A DNA stretch of 5,757 nucleotides from Chitinophagaceae bacterium (lineage in GTDB: Bacteria; Bacteroidota; Bacteroidia; Chitinophagales; Chitinophagaceae): positions 1 through 5,757 of the forward strand of contig CANCKV010000250.1 in assembly GCA_947378615.1 (NCBI GenBank), read 5' to 3'. The position numbers and the translations under genes are program-made. Shown piece after piece: positions 1 to 5,757 of the stretch. Under the pieces are notes generated by a model, which was not told the DNA's origin, searched no databases, and was given only the letters and a program-made list of their open reading frames with translations. The number at the start of each line of letters is the position of its first letter. Position 1 is the stretch's first letter.

Positions 1-1898
1 GTATTGCCAATAGTGGTGTTCTTGCCCCTTATGGAGTAAGCGGTAATACTGGAACAATCACTGGTAATGTATCTGTAGAAAGATTTATTCCTAAAGGCTT
101 CCGTGCCTACAGGGATTTGAGTGCAGGTGGTGTGTACAGTGCTTCAAATACTTTGTTCAATACATGGCAAGAAAGTGGTAGCTATGCCAATAATGGTTAT
201 GGAATGTTCATCACCGGCAAATTAGATACAACTATAAAACATAATTTGGTGGATGGTACAACTTATCTTGATCATTCCATTTCAGGAACTCCATCTGCTT
301 TCTATTATAAGGCAGGCTGGGATACTATCAAACATACCGACACAATCTTGAATCCTTATCAATCCTATCGTGTATTGGTAAGAGGTGATAGAAGTTTCGA
401 TTTGGATACGACTCCAGTCATTGCTATTGCAGGCCCTTTAGTGTTAGCGATGAATAATTCAACTTCTTTGAGAGCTTCAGGTAGTTTGATTACAGGTAAT
501 GTGGTCTATAGCAGAAGTGGTGTTTCAAATACAGTTACAGGATCTGCGTTTAATAATCTTGCCAATGGGTTGAATCCTGCTGCTAACAGCTATACCTACA
601 TTGCAAATCCTTATGCTTGTCCTATTGATTTCAAGCATATCTATGACAATGGGGGATTGGTAAACGTACATCCTTATTATTATTATCTCGACCCTACAAT
701 AGGTTCTACAGGCGCATGGGTCGTTTATAATGCAGAAAGTAATGCATCTACTAAGTGGGGCTTAAATAGTAATGGTGAATTCATTCAAACAGGTCAAGGA
801 TTCTTGATAAAGGATACTTCTTTTGGAGCACCTAGTTTGACCATTACAGAGGCAGATAAATCAATCCTTTCTTCTTCTAGAACAGGCGTATTTGGTACAA
901 CGGTTTCAAACAGTGGATTATCAATTAATTTGATGAAACAGTCAGGAACCAATTATCTCAAGATGGATGCTGTAGTGGCAGTATTCGGTAGTCAGTTCAG
1001 TAATAGTATTGGTAGAGAAGATGCTGGCAAAATGAGTAATGCATCTGATAACTTGTCAATTTCTGAAAGTGGAAAGAGCCTAAGTATCGATGCTAGATTA
1101 CCTGCAACTACTGCTGATATTCTTCCTATCAACTTAGGACAATTGAGTGGTACAAATTATCAATTGGTGATTAATTCAAGTGACTTCGTAAGAAATGGTG
1201 TTGCTCCTTATATTAAGGATACATACACGAATAAAACGATTGCCCTTTCAAGTGGTATGGATACAATTTCCTTCACCGCAGATGCAAAGGTTGCTGCTAC
1301 TTATCAAAACAGATTTAGTGTGGTTTTCAAACCTACCACTTTATCTGTAAATAGTATCTTAGCAACAGCTACCGCAAACGGCAGTGTTGCAACAATCACT
1401 TGGAATACAGTAGGAGAGAAGGGAGTCGCTAAGTTTGAAGTAGAGAAATCTGCTAATGGAGCAAGTTTCACGAAAATTGGTCAACAATCTGCTAAGAATA
1501 CAGCAACTGCAAGTTATTCTGCTACTGACAATGCAGCAACAGATGCAAACAATTACTACCGTATCAAGGCTATAAGCATAGACGGAACAATTGCATACAG
1601 TAACATCGCTAAGGTTACTTATAACGTACAACTTACAACCTACAACTTGTATCCGAATCCGTTGGTAGGAACGAAATTGAGCGTACAATTTAATAATGTA
1701 ACAACTGGTAAGTATGTAGCAAGCATCACAAATGCATTGGGACAAAAGGTAGCTGAACAAGCAATCAACCATGCAGGCGGAAATGGTACGCATTCAATAA
1801 GCATCAAGCAAACAATTGCAGCAGGTGTTTACAATGTAGTCATCAGGGATGTGAATAGCAAAGAACAAGTGTATCAATCAACACTTTCAGTTCAATAG
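1..1898 (+). CDS. Large T9SS-sorted cell-surface protein, C-terminal part (5' end outside window)
   Basis: The reading frame is open from position 3 to the TAG at 1896-1898, giving 631 residues, and it clearly began before the window. The TTG at 117 is not a real start, because the residues before it (GNVSVERFIPKG at in-window residues 21-32, then FRAYRDLS) belong to the same conserved segment as what follows. Residues about 20-300 resemble a module seen in large Bacteroidota surface proteins: VERFIP, then WQE (55-57), VRGDR (126-130) and NPYACPIDF (202-210). Residues about 460-540 look like a fibronectin-III/Ig-like beta domain (ITW...FEVEKSANGASF...YYRIKAISIDG...YSN). Residues about 547-631 match a type A T9SS C-terminal sorting domain, with the hallmark LYPNP at 549-553, GQKV, and GVYNVVI before the end. 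The protein is therefore expected to cross the outer membrane through T9SS and be released or anchored on the surface. No catalytic domain is visible. An adhesin or structural role is inference; the substrate is unknown. Confidence 0.9.
   Translation, partial: IANSGVLAPYGVSGNTGTITGNVSVERFIPKGFRAYRDLSAGGVYSASNTLFNTWQESGSYANNGYGMFITGKLDTTIKHNLVDGTTYLDHSISGTPSAFYYKAGWDTIKHTDTILNPYQSYRVLVRGDRSFDLDTTPVIAIAGPLVLAMNNSTSLRASGSLITGNVVYSRSGVSNTVTGSAFNNLANGLNPAANSYTYIANPYACPIDFKHIYDNGGLVNVHPYYYYLDPTIGSTGAWVVYNAESNASTKWGLNSNGEFIQTGQGFLIKDTSFGAPSLTITEADKSILSSSRTGVFGTTVSNSGLSINLMKQSGTNYLKMDAVVAVFGSQFSNSIGREDAGKMSNASDNLSISESGKSLSIDARLPATTADILPINLGQLSGTNYQLVINSSDFVRNGVAPYIKDTYTNKTIALSSGMDTISFTADAKVAATYQNRFSVVFKPTTLSVNSILATATANGSVATITWNTVGEKGVAKFEVEKSANGASFTKIGQQSAKNTATASYSATDNAATDANNYYRIKAISIDGTIAYSNIAKVTYNVQLTTYNLYPNPLVGTKLSVQFNNVTTGKYVASITNALGQKVAEQAINHAGGNGTHSISIKQTIAAGVYNVVIRDVNSKEQVYQSTLSVQ
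1641..1895 (+). other. Type IX secretion C-terminal sorting domain
   Basis: The last 85 or so residues of the surface protein begin with TYNLYPNPL, continue through beta-strand-like segments (LSVQF, YVASITNALGQKV, HSISIK, GVYNVVIRD) and end in QSTLSVQ. This is the pattern of the family A T9SS C-terminal domain, which is recognised by the T9SS translocon and removed by the PorU sortase when the cargo is attached to the surface. The domain call rests on the motif alone. Confidence 0.88.
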
Positions 1899-1974
1899 TT
1901 GTTAGTTATTAGTTATTAGGTCTTTACTAACCACTAACCACTTATAACTAACAACTAATAACTAACCACTAAAA
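1893..1974. repeat. Inverted array of degenerate heptamers
   Basis: Four heptamers of type TATTAGT (the first degenerate, containing the stop codon of the upstream gene) run from 1893 to 1920. After the spacer TCTTT, seven in-phase heptamers of the complementary type ACTAAYM occupy 1926-1974. The two groups form an inverted repeat: 1901-1919 pairs with 1948-1966 at 18 of 19 positions, leaving a 28-nt loop, and slipped pairings by one or two units are also possible. As RNA this would fold directly behind the stop codon. Similar TTAGTTA-type repeats are, as far as I recall, frequent between genes in Bacteroidota. The function is unknown; 3'-end protection or part of transcription termination is inference. 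Confidence 0.8.
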
Positions 1975-1981
1975 AAGAGAG

Positions 1982-2040
1982 AGAGGCCAAATAGGATGCT
2001 ACCCGTGTTTGAGTGTTTAGCGGGTGGCGTCCTTGGTTTT
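1982..2040. terminator. Probable bidirectional intrinsic terminator hairpin
   Basis: The perfect core is ACCCG (2001-2005) against CGGGT (2021-2025) with a 15-nt loop. It extends outward through 1994-2000 against 2026-2032, including two G-T wobbles, to a 3-nt bulge at 1991-1993. CCAA (1987-1990) then pairs with TTGG (2033-2036), with weaker wobble pairs beyond. On the + strand the stem runs into TTTT (2037-2040); on the - strand it is followed by a purine/pyrimidine stretch and six T (complement of 1971-1976). This suits termination of the surface-protein gene on the + strand and possibly of transcription coming the other way. The bulge and long loop are not typical of a simple terminator, so a structured RNA element is an alternative. 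Confidence 0.55.
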
Positions 2041-2137
2041 AAGTTATAACTCTTAGGAAATGAAGATTAGAAGGAAAAAATGAAATAGGGAAGATAAGGG
2101 AAATTCTATGGCAAAATGCTTTGTCTCGGACTTTCAG

Positions 2138-2164
2138 TTATCAATTAAAAATTATCAATTAAAA
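2138..2164 (+). repeat. 14-nt-period AT-rich direct repeat before the small gene
   Basis: The 13-mer TTATCAATTAAAA occurs at 2138-2150 and again, identically, at 2152-2164, ending 8 nt before the ATG at 2173. The repeat occupies the place where a leader and ribosome-entry region would lie. Each copy contains CAATTAAAA, an A/T-rich stretch that could keep the start codon unstructured. It might also be a tandem protein-binding site, but nothing in the sequence decides this. Confidence 0.7.
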
Positions 2165-2172
2165 TTATTGTC

Positions 2173-2430
2173 ATGTATTCATTAATTAAAAGTGTAACGA
2201 AAATGGGACTGATGTTGCTGTTAGGCATCTGTCTTTCACAAGCAGTAAATAGTCAAACTCCTGCTGACGACCCAGGAATAGGCGGTCCAGGTGTTGGAGC
2301 TGCTCCTGCAGGGGATGGTTCCCCAATTGTTCCTTTTAATGGCAATATGACTTTGTTGTTTTTTGCTGTAGGAGTAAGCGTATTATCTTCAAAACTGAAA
2401 AGTCAAAAACAGTTGACAAGTGAATATTGA
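2173..2430 (+). CDS. Small exported protein with PID-CTERM-like C-terminal tail
   Basis: This 85-residue protein has three parts. Residues 1-28 look like a signal peptide: Lys6 and Lys10, then the hydrophobic stretch GLMLLLGICLSQAV, with possible cleavage after Ser27. Residues 29-57 are low complexity, rich in Gly, Pro, Ala and Asp (DDPGIGGPGVGAAPAGDG). Residues 51-58 read PIVPFNGN and lead into a hydrophobic segment at 59-73, followed by a Lys-containing polar tail (KLKSQKQ). A short proline-acidic linker, PID/VPFDGG-like motif, hydrophobic helix and basic end is the layout of the PID-CTERM tails I know from many small Bacteroidota proteins, where an exosortase-like enzyme is thought to process the tail. 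Here the motif is diverged (PFNG in place of PIDG/PFDG). LGIC around Cys20 is not a proper lipobox. ATG 2173 is preferred over ATG 2203 because it supplies the basic n-region of the signal. No known function. The gene stands alone, with 274 nt before it and 210 nt after it. Confidence 0.75.
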   Translation: MYSLIKSVTKMGLMLLLGICLSQAVNSQTPADDPGIGGPGVGAAPAGDGSPIVPFNGNMTLLFFAVGVSVLSSKLKSQKQLTSEY

Positions 2431-2584
2431 AGTGCTGATTTTGAAAACTGTTGTAATGAACCATTTGAAATGGGTTGAAGAAATAGGTATTCAAATTTTC
2501 ATAAATTTAATATGAGTAATTTCCCTTTCATAGATTAGGAAAGTAGAATCCATACATCCTCAGAAGATAATGGTTTGAGAAAAG

Positions 2585-2604
2585 TAAATGGTTAAATCCA
2601 TTTA
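2585..2604. repeat. Short perfect inverted repeat upstream of the GH88 gene
   Basis: TAAATGG (2585-2591) and CCATTTA (2598-2604) are perfect reverse complements separated by 6 nt, 36 nt before the ATG of the GH88 gene. The size and symmetry would suit an operator or a small leader hairpin. In DNA this AT-rich it could also occur by chance. The rest of 2431-2640 shows no gene and no clear Bacteroidota promoter. Confidence 0.35.
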
Positions 2605-2640
2605 ATAAGTGGTATAATCATTTAAATAAATTGTGAGAAT

Positions 2641-3867
2641 ATGTTGAAGAAGATGAAGGCAGACAGTTATTTTATCCAAATTAATAATTTTGTATTGGGA
2701 TTACTGATACTCTATTTGTTTTGTTTTACAAAGATAAATGCACAGTCTGCCTTTAATGTAAATAAACAGTTGAACTATTGCATTCAACAGGTAAATAAAA
2801 CTGTGGCGGCAAATAATTCAATTGGAGATATAAATATTCCACGTAGCATTGATAACAATGCTAAAGTTTGGAAATATGTTGATTATAAGGATTGGACAAG
2901 TGGTTTTTGGCCAGGAATTCTTTGGTATGCCTATCAATTTTCTCATGATAACCAATTTAAAATTCAAGCCGCCAAATTTTCGAATGAATTAATTCCATTA
3001 GCTTATAGTCCTGCCTACGATCATGACTTAGGTTTTCAGATAAATTGCAGTATCGGAAATGGTTTTCGCTTAACACAAAATAAAAACTATAAGAAAATAT
3101 TATTGGCCGCTGCCGATACCCTTGCAACTCTATTTAATCCCAAAGTAGGTACCATTCTTTCTTGGCCAAGAGAAGTACAATCGCTTGGAGGTCATAATAC
3201 CATTATGGACAACATGATGAACCTTGAATTATTGTTTTGGGCGTCAAAAAATGGAGGCAATAAGCAACTGTACAATATTGCAGTCAAGCATGCAAACACA
3301 ACAATGAAAAATCATTTCCGTAAGGATTTTTCAGGTTATCATGTAGTGGTATATGATAGTATTACTGGAAAGAAGATAAAGGGTATCACACATCAAGGGT
3401 ATAGTGATGCCTCGATGTGGGCTAGGGGACAGTCGTGGGCGATTTATGGTTTTACAATGTGTTATCGGGAAACCCATAATCCAGTATTTCTCGACTTTGC
3501 ACAGAAAGTGGCAGGTATATATCTAAAGAGATTACCTAAGGACATGATTCCTTATTGGGATTTTGACGACAAGTCGATTCCAAATGCTCCCAAAGATGTT
3601 TCAGCCGCAGCTGTAACTGCCTCTGCTTTACTCGAATTGTCAACTTTTATGACCGACAAAACTAAACAGGAATATTACAAAAGCAAGGCAGTGTCAATGT
3701 TGAAGGAAATTTCCACTCCTAAATACCAGAGTTGTGAAGTAAATAATGCAATACTGCTTCATTCAACAGGGCATAAACCACATAATAGCGAAGTGGATGC
3801 CTCGATTAATTATGCGGATTTCTATTACATGGAGGCATTATTAAGATTAAAGAACATGGGTTTATAA
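2641..3867 (+). CDS. Secreted GH88 unsaturated glucuronyl hydrolase
   Basis: The 408-residue product is a full-length glycoside hydrolase family 88 enzyme, which hydrates the double bond of 4,5-unsaturated glucuronate at the non-reducing end of lyase-generated oligosaccharides and so releases the sugar. Residues 1-34 are an export signal (hydrophobic 16-29, cleavage near INA-QS), placing it in the periplasm or beyond. The alpha6/alpha6-barrel motifs are all present: DWTSGFWPGILWYAY (84-98), HDLGFQINCSIGNG (128-141), NTIMDNMMNLELLFW (186-200), HQGYSDASMWARGQSW (251-266), PYWDFDD (304-310), DVSAAAVTASALLEL (319-333) and INYADFYYMEALLR (389-402). Against the Bacillus GL1 enzyme UGL as I remember it (Asp88, Asp149, His193, Gln211, Arg221, Trp225), the residues Asp129, Asp190, His234, Gln252, Arg262 and Trp266 fit at one constant offset of 41, so the catalytic pair and uronate-binding residues look intact. 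ATG 2641 gives the longest signal; ATG 2653 is also possible. The GH97 gene follows 111 nt downstream. Natural substrate (glycosaminoglycan or plant/microbial uronate polymer) is not decided. Confidence 0.93.
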   Translation: MLKKMKADSYFIQINNFVLGLLILYLFCFTKINAQSAFNVNKQLNYCIQQVNKTVAANNSIGDINIPRSIDNNAKVWKYVDYKDWTSGFWPGILWYAYQFSHDNQFKIQAAKFSNELIPLAYSPAYDHDLGFQINCSIGNGFRLTQNKNYKKILLAAADTLATLFNPKVGTILSWPREVQSLGGHNTIMDNMMNLELLFWASKNGGNKQLYNIAVKHANTTMKNHFRKDFSGYHVVVYDSITGKKIKGITHQGYSDASMWARGQSWAIYGFTMCYRETHNPVFLDFAQKVAGIYLKRLPKDMIPYWDFDDKSIPNAPKDVSAAAVTASALLELSTFMTDKTKQEYYKSKAVSMLKEISTPKYQSCEVNNAILLHSTGHKPHNSEVDASINYADFYYMEALLRLKNMGL

Positions 3868-3911
3868 TTTAATTCTCTTTATGAGGTTAGAAACAATTAA
3901 CGTCCTTTGTG

Positions 3912-3942
3912 TTTGTAAATTAATATTTCAATATTGAATTTG
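3912..3942 (+). promoter_or_regulatory. Candidate Bacteroidota-type promoter before the GH97 gene
   Basis: TTTG at 3912-3915 is followed after 19 nt by TGAATTTG at 3935-3942. The Bacteroidota primary sigma factor is known to use TTTG near -33 and TAnnTTTG near -7 with about 19-21 nt between them, so this matches apart from one base (G for A in the second position). It would place the transcript start near 3950, about 30 nt before the GH97 ATG. If real, the GH97 gene could be transcribed separately from GH88. No terminator is seen between the two genes, so read-through is equally possible. Confidence 0.4.
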
Positions 3943-3978
3943 GTTCGTGACATTTTTAAAAATGAGATTAAATAATTG

Positions 3979-5757
3979 ATGATGAAAAGATACATTAAGT
4001 TTGGTTTTACGCTAGTGCTGACACAATTAAGTTGTCATATTTTATTTGCACAAATAATTCCTGAAACCACCCACAAATTAGTATCTCCTGATAACAACAT
4101 AGTTGTCAACTTCTACCAAAAGAAACTTTCCGATTCTACAAGGTCATTACATTATAGTGTCGATTATAAGGGCAAGTCTGTTATTGCAGAATCAGATTTA
4201 GATGTTCAATTGGATAATCATTTATGCGAACAAGCAATGGCTTTGCCTGTTGACCATCATGCTAAATGGTGCGAAAATCTAAAAGTAATTGGCTTTGAAA
4301 CTAATGGGAACAATACTTCTTGGAAACCGCTAATTGGAGAAAAAAGTGAGATTAAAGACAATTATAATTCCATAATCATCCATCTAGTAAAAGACGACAA
4401 TCCTATTTATAAGATGGATTTGGAGATTAGGGCATACAATGAAGGTGCCGCCATCAGATATTTCTTCCCTGAAAACGAGAAAGGAACTTATTATCGGATA
4501 ATGAGTGAAAACACAACTTTTACAATGCCAGAAAATACAAAGGCTTGGGTCGCAAATTGGGCACAAGCTCCTTATAAATTACTTCCTCTAAAGGATTGGG
4601 TACAAGAATCTGAACGTCCTTTGACGCTACAATTAGGAAACGGGTTATTTGCCTGTTTGACAGAGGCTAGAATGGTCGATTATGCAAGAACCAAGTTTAA
4701 ATTAAGTCCTGATAAGCCCAATACTATTTTGACTTCCATGTACACCCCCGCCGATTTAATCTCCCCTTTTTCTACACCATGGCGAGTAATAATGGTAGGG
4801 GAGAAGATGGGAGATTTGGTAGAAAACAATCATCTAATCCTAAACTTAAATCCGCCTTCTTTAATTAAAGATGAAAGTTGGATTAAGCCAGGGAAGATAA
4901 TTCGGGTGATGACTCAAACTACTCAAGATGCAAAGGAAAACATAGATTTCGCTGCCAAGCATGGGATGCAGTATATCCTTTTTGACTGGAAATGGTATGG
5001 TCCTGCCTTTACTTTTACTTCCGATGTTACCAAAGTGGTAGCACCTCTCGATATGCCTGAAATTGTTCGTTATGGTAAGGAGAAGGGAATTGGTGTTTGG
5101 TTATATGTAAACCTACAAGGACTGTATTCCCAATCGGATTCCTTGTTTGCAGTCTATCATAAATGGGGAATCAAGGGCGTAAAGTTTGGTTTTGTTCAAA
5201 TTGGTTCTCATCGTTGGACTACTTGGGTTGAAGAAATGATTAAGAAGGCTGCCGAAAACCAAATAATGGTAAATATTCATGATGATTGGCGACCTACAGG
5301 CGAACAACGTACCTATCCGAATTTGATGACTTCCGAAGGAATCAGGGGCAATGAAGAAATGCCTGATGCTACCCATAATACCGTTTTGCCTTTTACGAGA
5401 TTTATTGCAGGTGGTGCAGATTATACTATCTGCTATTACACCAAAAGAATCAAGACGACCCATGCACATCAATTGGCATTAGCTGCTATTTATTATAGTC
5501 CCATACAAACCCTTTATTGGTATGATAAACCTGCTATGAGTAAGGATGAACCTGAACTCTCTTTTTGGGATAAAATACCAACTACTTGGGATGAAACAAA
5601 AATAGTGGATGGTACGCCCGGTGAGTTTGTAACGACTGCGAGAAGAAATGGCAAAGACTGGTTTGTTGGTACGATTACTAATAACAATGCTAGAAATCTG
5701 GACTTGTCTTTTTCCTTCTTACCAAAAGGAAAGAATTATACAGCCACAATTTATAGT
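3979..5757 (+). CDS. Secreted GH97 family glycoside hydrolase (3' end outside window)
   Basis: The frame from ATG 3979 is open for 593 codons to the last base. GH97 enzymes cleave alpha-glucosidic (SusB type) or alpha-galactosidic bonds. Residues 1-24 are a signal peptide (MKRYIKFGF..., cleavage at FA-Q). Residues about 30-290 form the N-terminal beta-sandwich (LVSPDNNIVVNF 34-45; RAYNEGAAIRY 151-161; W301-IKPGK linker). Residues about 305-560 are the catalytic barrel: FDWKWYG (335-341), GIGVWLYVN (370-378), GIKGVKFGFVQIGS (397-410), NIHDDWRPTG (432-441), RTYPNLMTSEGIRGNEE (444-460), LPFTRFIAGGADYTICYY (470-487) and YYSPIQTLYWYDKP (505-518). The C-terminal sandwich has begun (DWFVGTITNNN...SFSFLPKG), and probably about 50-60 residues are missing beyond the window. 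Glu453 and Glu459 match the calcium-site Glu and the acid (Glu526 and Glu532 of SusB). However, Asn378, Gly404 and Asp435 occupy the base/nucleophile positions, so it is neither a standard retaining nor a SusB-like inverting member, and specificity cannot be assigned. Start choice: ATG 3979 or the adjacent ATG 3982. Confidence 0.92.
   Translation, partial: MMKRYIKFGFTLVLTQLSCHILFAQIIPETTHKLVSPDNNIVVNFYQKKLSDSTRSLHYSVDYKGKSVIAESDLDVQLDNHLCEQAMALPVDHHAKWCENLKVIGFETNGNNTSWKPLIGEKSEIKDNYNSIIIHLVKDDNPIYKMDLEIRAYNEGAAIRYFFPENEKGTYYRIMSENTTFTMPENTKAWVANWAQAPYKLLPLKDWVQESERPLTLQLGNGLFACLTEARMVDYARTKFKLSPDKPNTILTSMYTPADLISPFSTPWRVIMVGEKMGDLVENNHLILNLNPPSLIKDESWIKPGKIIRVMTQTTQDAKENIDFAAKHGMQYILFDWKWYGPAFTFTSDVTKVVAPLDMPEIVRYGKEKGIGVWLYVNLQGLYSQSDSLFAVYHKWGIKGVKFGFVQIGSHRWTTWVEEMIKKAAENQIMVNIHDDWRPTGEQRTYPNLMTSEGIRGNEEMPDATHNTVLPFTRFIAGGADYTICYYTKRIKTTHAHQLALAAIYYSPIQTLYWYDKPAMSKDEPELSFWDKIPTTWDETKIVDGTPGEFVTTARRNGKDWFVGTITNNNARNLDLSFSFLPKGKNYTATIYS

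Noticed and set aside
117..119. TTG as start codon of the surface protein
   Set aside because: The frame is open to the window edge and the residues before the TTG belong to a conserved segment that continues through it.
1359..1793. 144-residue open frame on the - strand
   Set aside because: It lies wholly inside the FN3-like and T9SS sorting region of the + strand gene; its product is a Cys/Ser/Ile-rich string without any recognisable domain, as expected from an antisense shadow.
2060..2083. Seven-codon ATG frame in the structured gap
   Set aside because: Far too short, and no leader-peptide logic (no downstream attenuator-type codons or pause hairpin) supports it.
2459..2476. Hairpin AACCATT/AAATGGGTT behind the small gene
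   Set aside because: The stem needs a bulge, the loop is very tight, and no T-run follows, so terminator function is not supported.
2613..2618. TATAAT upstream of GH88 as a promoter -10 box
   Set aside because: No partner at the -35 distance, and the Bacteroidota sigma factor prefers TAnnTTTG; a six-base match is expected by chance in such AT-rich DNA.
4021..4041. Lipobox in the GH97 leader (LTQLSC)
   Set aside because: The residues before Cys19 do not match the L-x-[GAS]-C spacing well, and a good signal peptidase I site follows at Ala24-Gln25.
4384..4566. 60-residue open frame on the - strand
   Set aside because: It is antisense to the GH97 N-terminal domain, whose frame is continuous and family-like there.
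5113..5472. 119-residue open frame on the - strand
   Set aside because: It is antisense to the most conserved catalytic motifs of GH97 and has no domain of its own.

Overview
The window looks like Bacteroidota DNA. It is AT-rich, the genes have no Shine-Dalgarno-like leaders, one protein ends in a type IX secretion (T9SS) sorting domain, and two secreted glycan-degrading enzymes of families typical of the phylum lie side by side. The style of the surface protein (a GNVSVERFIPKG-type segment followed by a WQE...VRGDR segment) reminds me of Chitinophagaceae and relatives, but the rank below phylum is a guess. All real genes are on the + strand.

Layout. Positions 1-1898 hold the 3' part of a large cell-surface protein ending in a T9SS C-terminal domain. 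Positions 1899-2172 hold no gene but are structured. There is a family of heptamers in two opposing orientations, starting at the stop codon of the surface protein. It is followed by a strong hairpin with a T-run on its right and an A-run on its left (a likely bidirectional terminator), and then a 14-nt-period AT-rich direct repeat directly before the next gene. Positions 2173-2430 encode an 85-residue exported protein with a Gly/Pro/Asp-rich middle and a C-terminal hydrophobic segment plus basic tail, resembling the PID-CTERM class of sorted small proteins. Positions 2641-3867 encode a complete secreted GH88 unsaturated glucuronyl hydrolase with all the expected active-site residues. Positions 3979-5757 encode a GH97 glycosidase that is open to the window edge and lacks only its C-terminal end.

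How the genes may work together. GH88 removes the 4,5-unsaturated uronic acid that polysaccharide lyases leave on oligosaccharides. GH97 enzymes cleave alpha-linked glucose or galactose. Together they suggest the start, or an inner part, of a locus for degrading a uronate-containing polysaccharide whose lyase and SusC/SusD genes lie outside the window. The surface protein upstream is separated from this locus by the terminator-like structure and is probably an unrelated transcription unit.

The most interesting point is the GH97 active site. By motif alignment from memory it lacks the Asp nucleophile of the retaining branch (Gly404 here) and the first Glu base of the SusB-type inverting branch (Asn378 here), and it has Asp435 where SusB has its second Glu base, while the Glu acid is kept. 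This points to a GH97 branch with a different catalytic arrangement. No CRISPR array, tRNA, rRNA or insertion sequence was seen.
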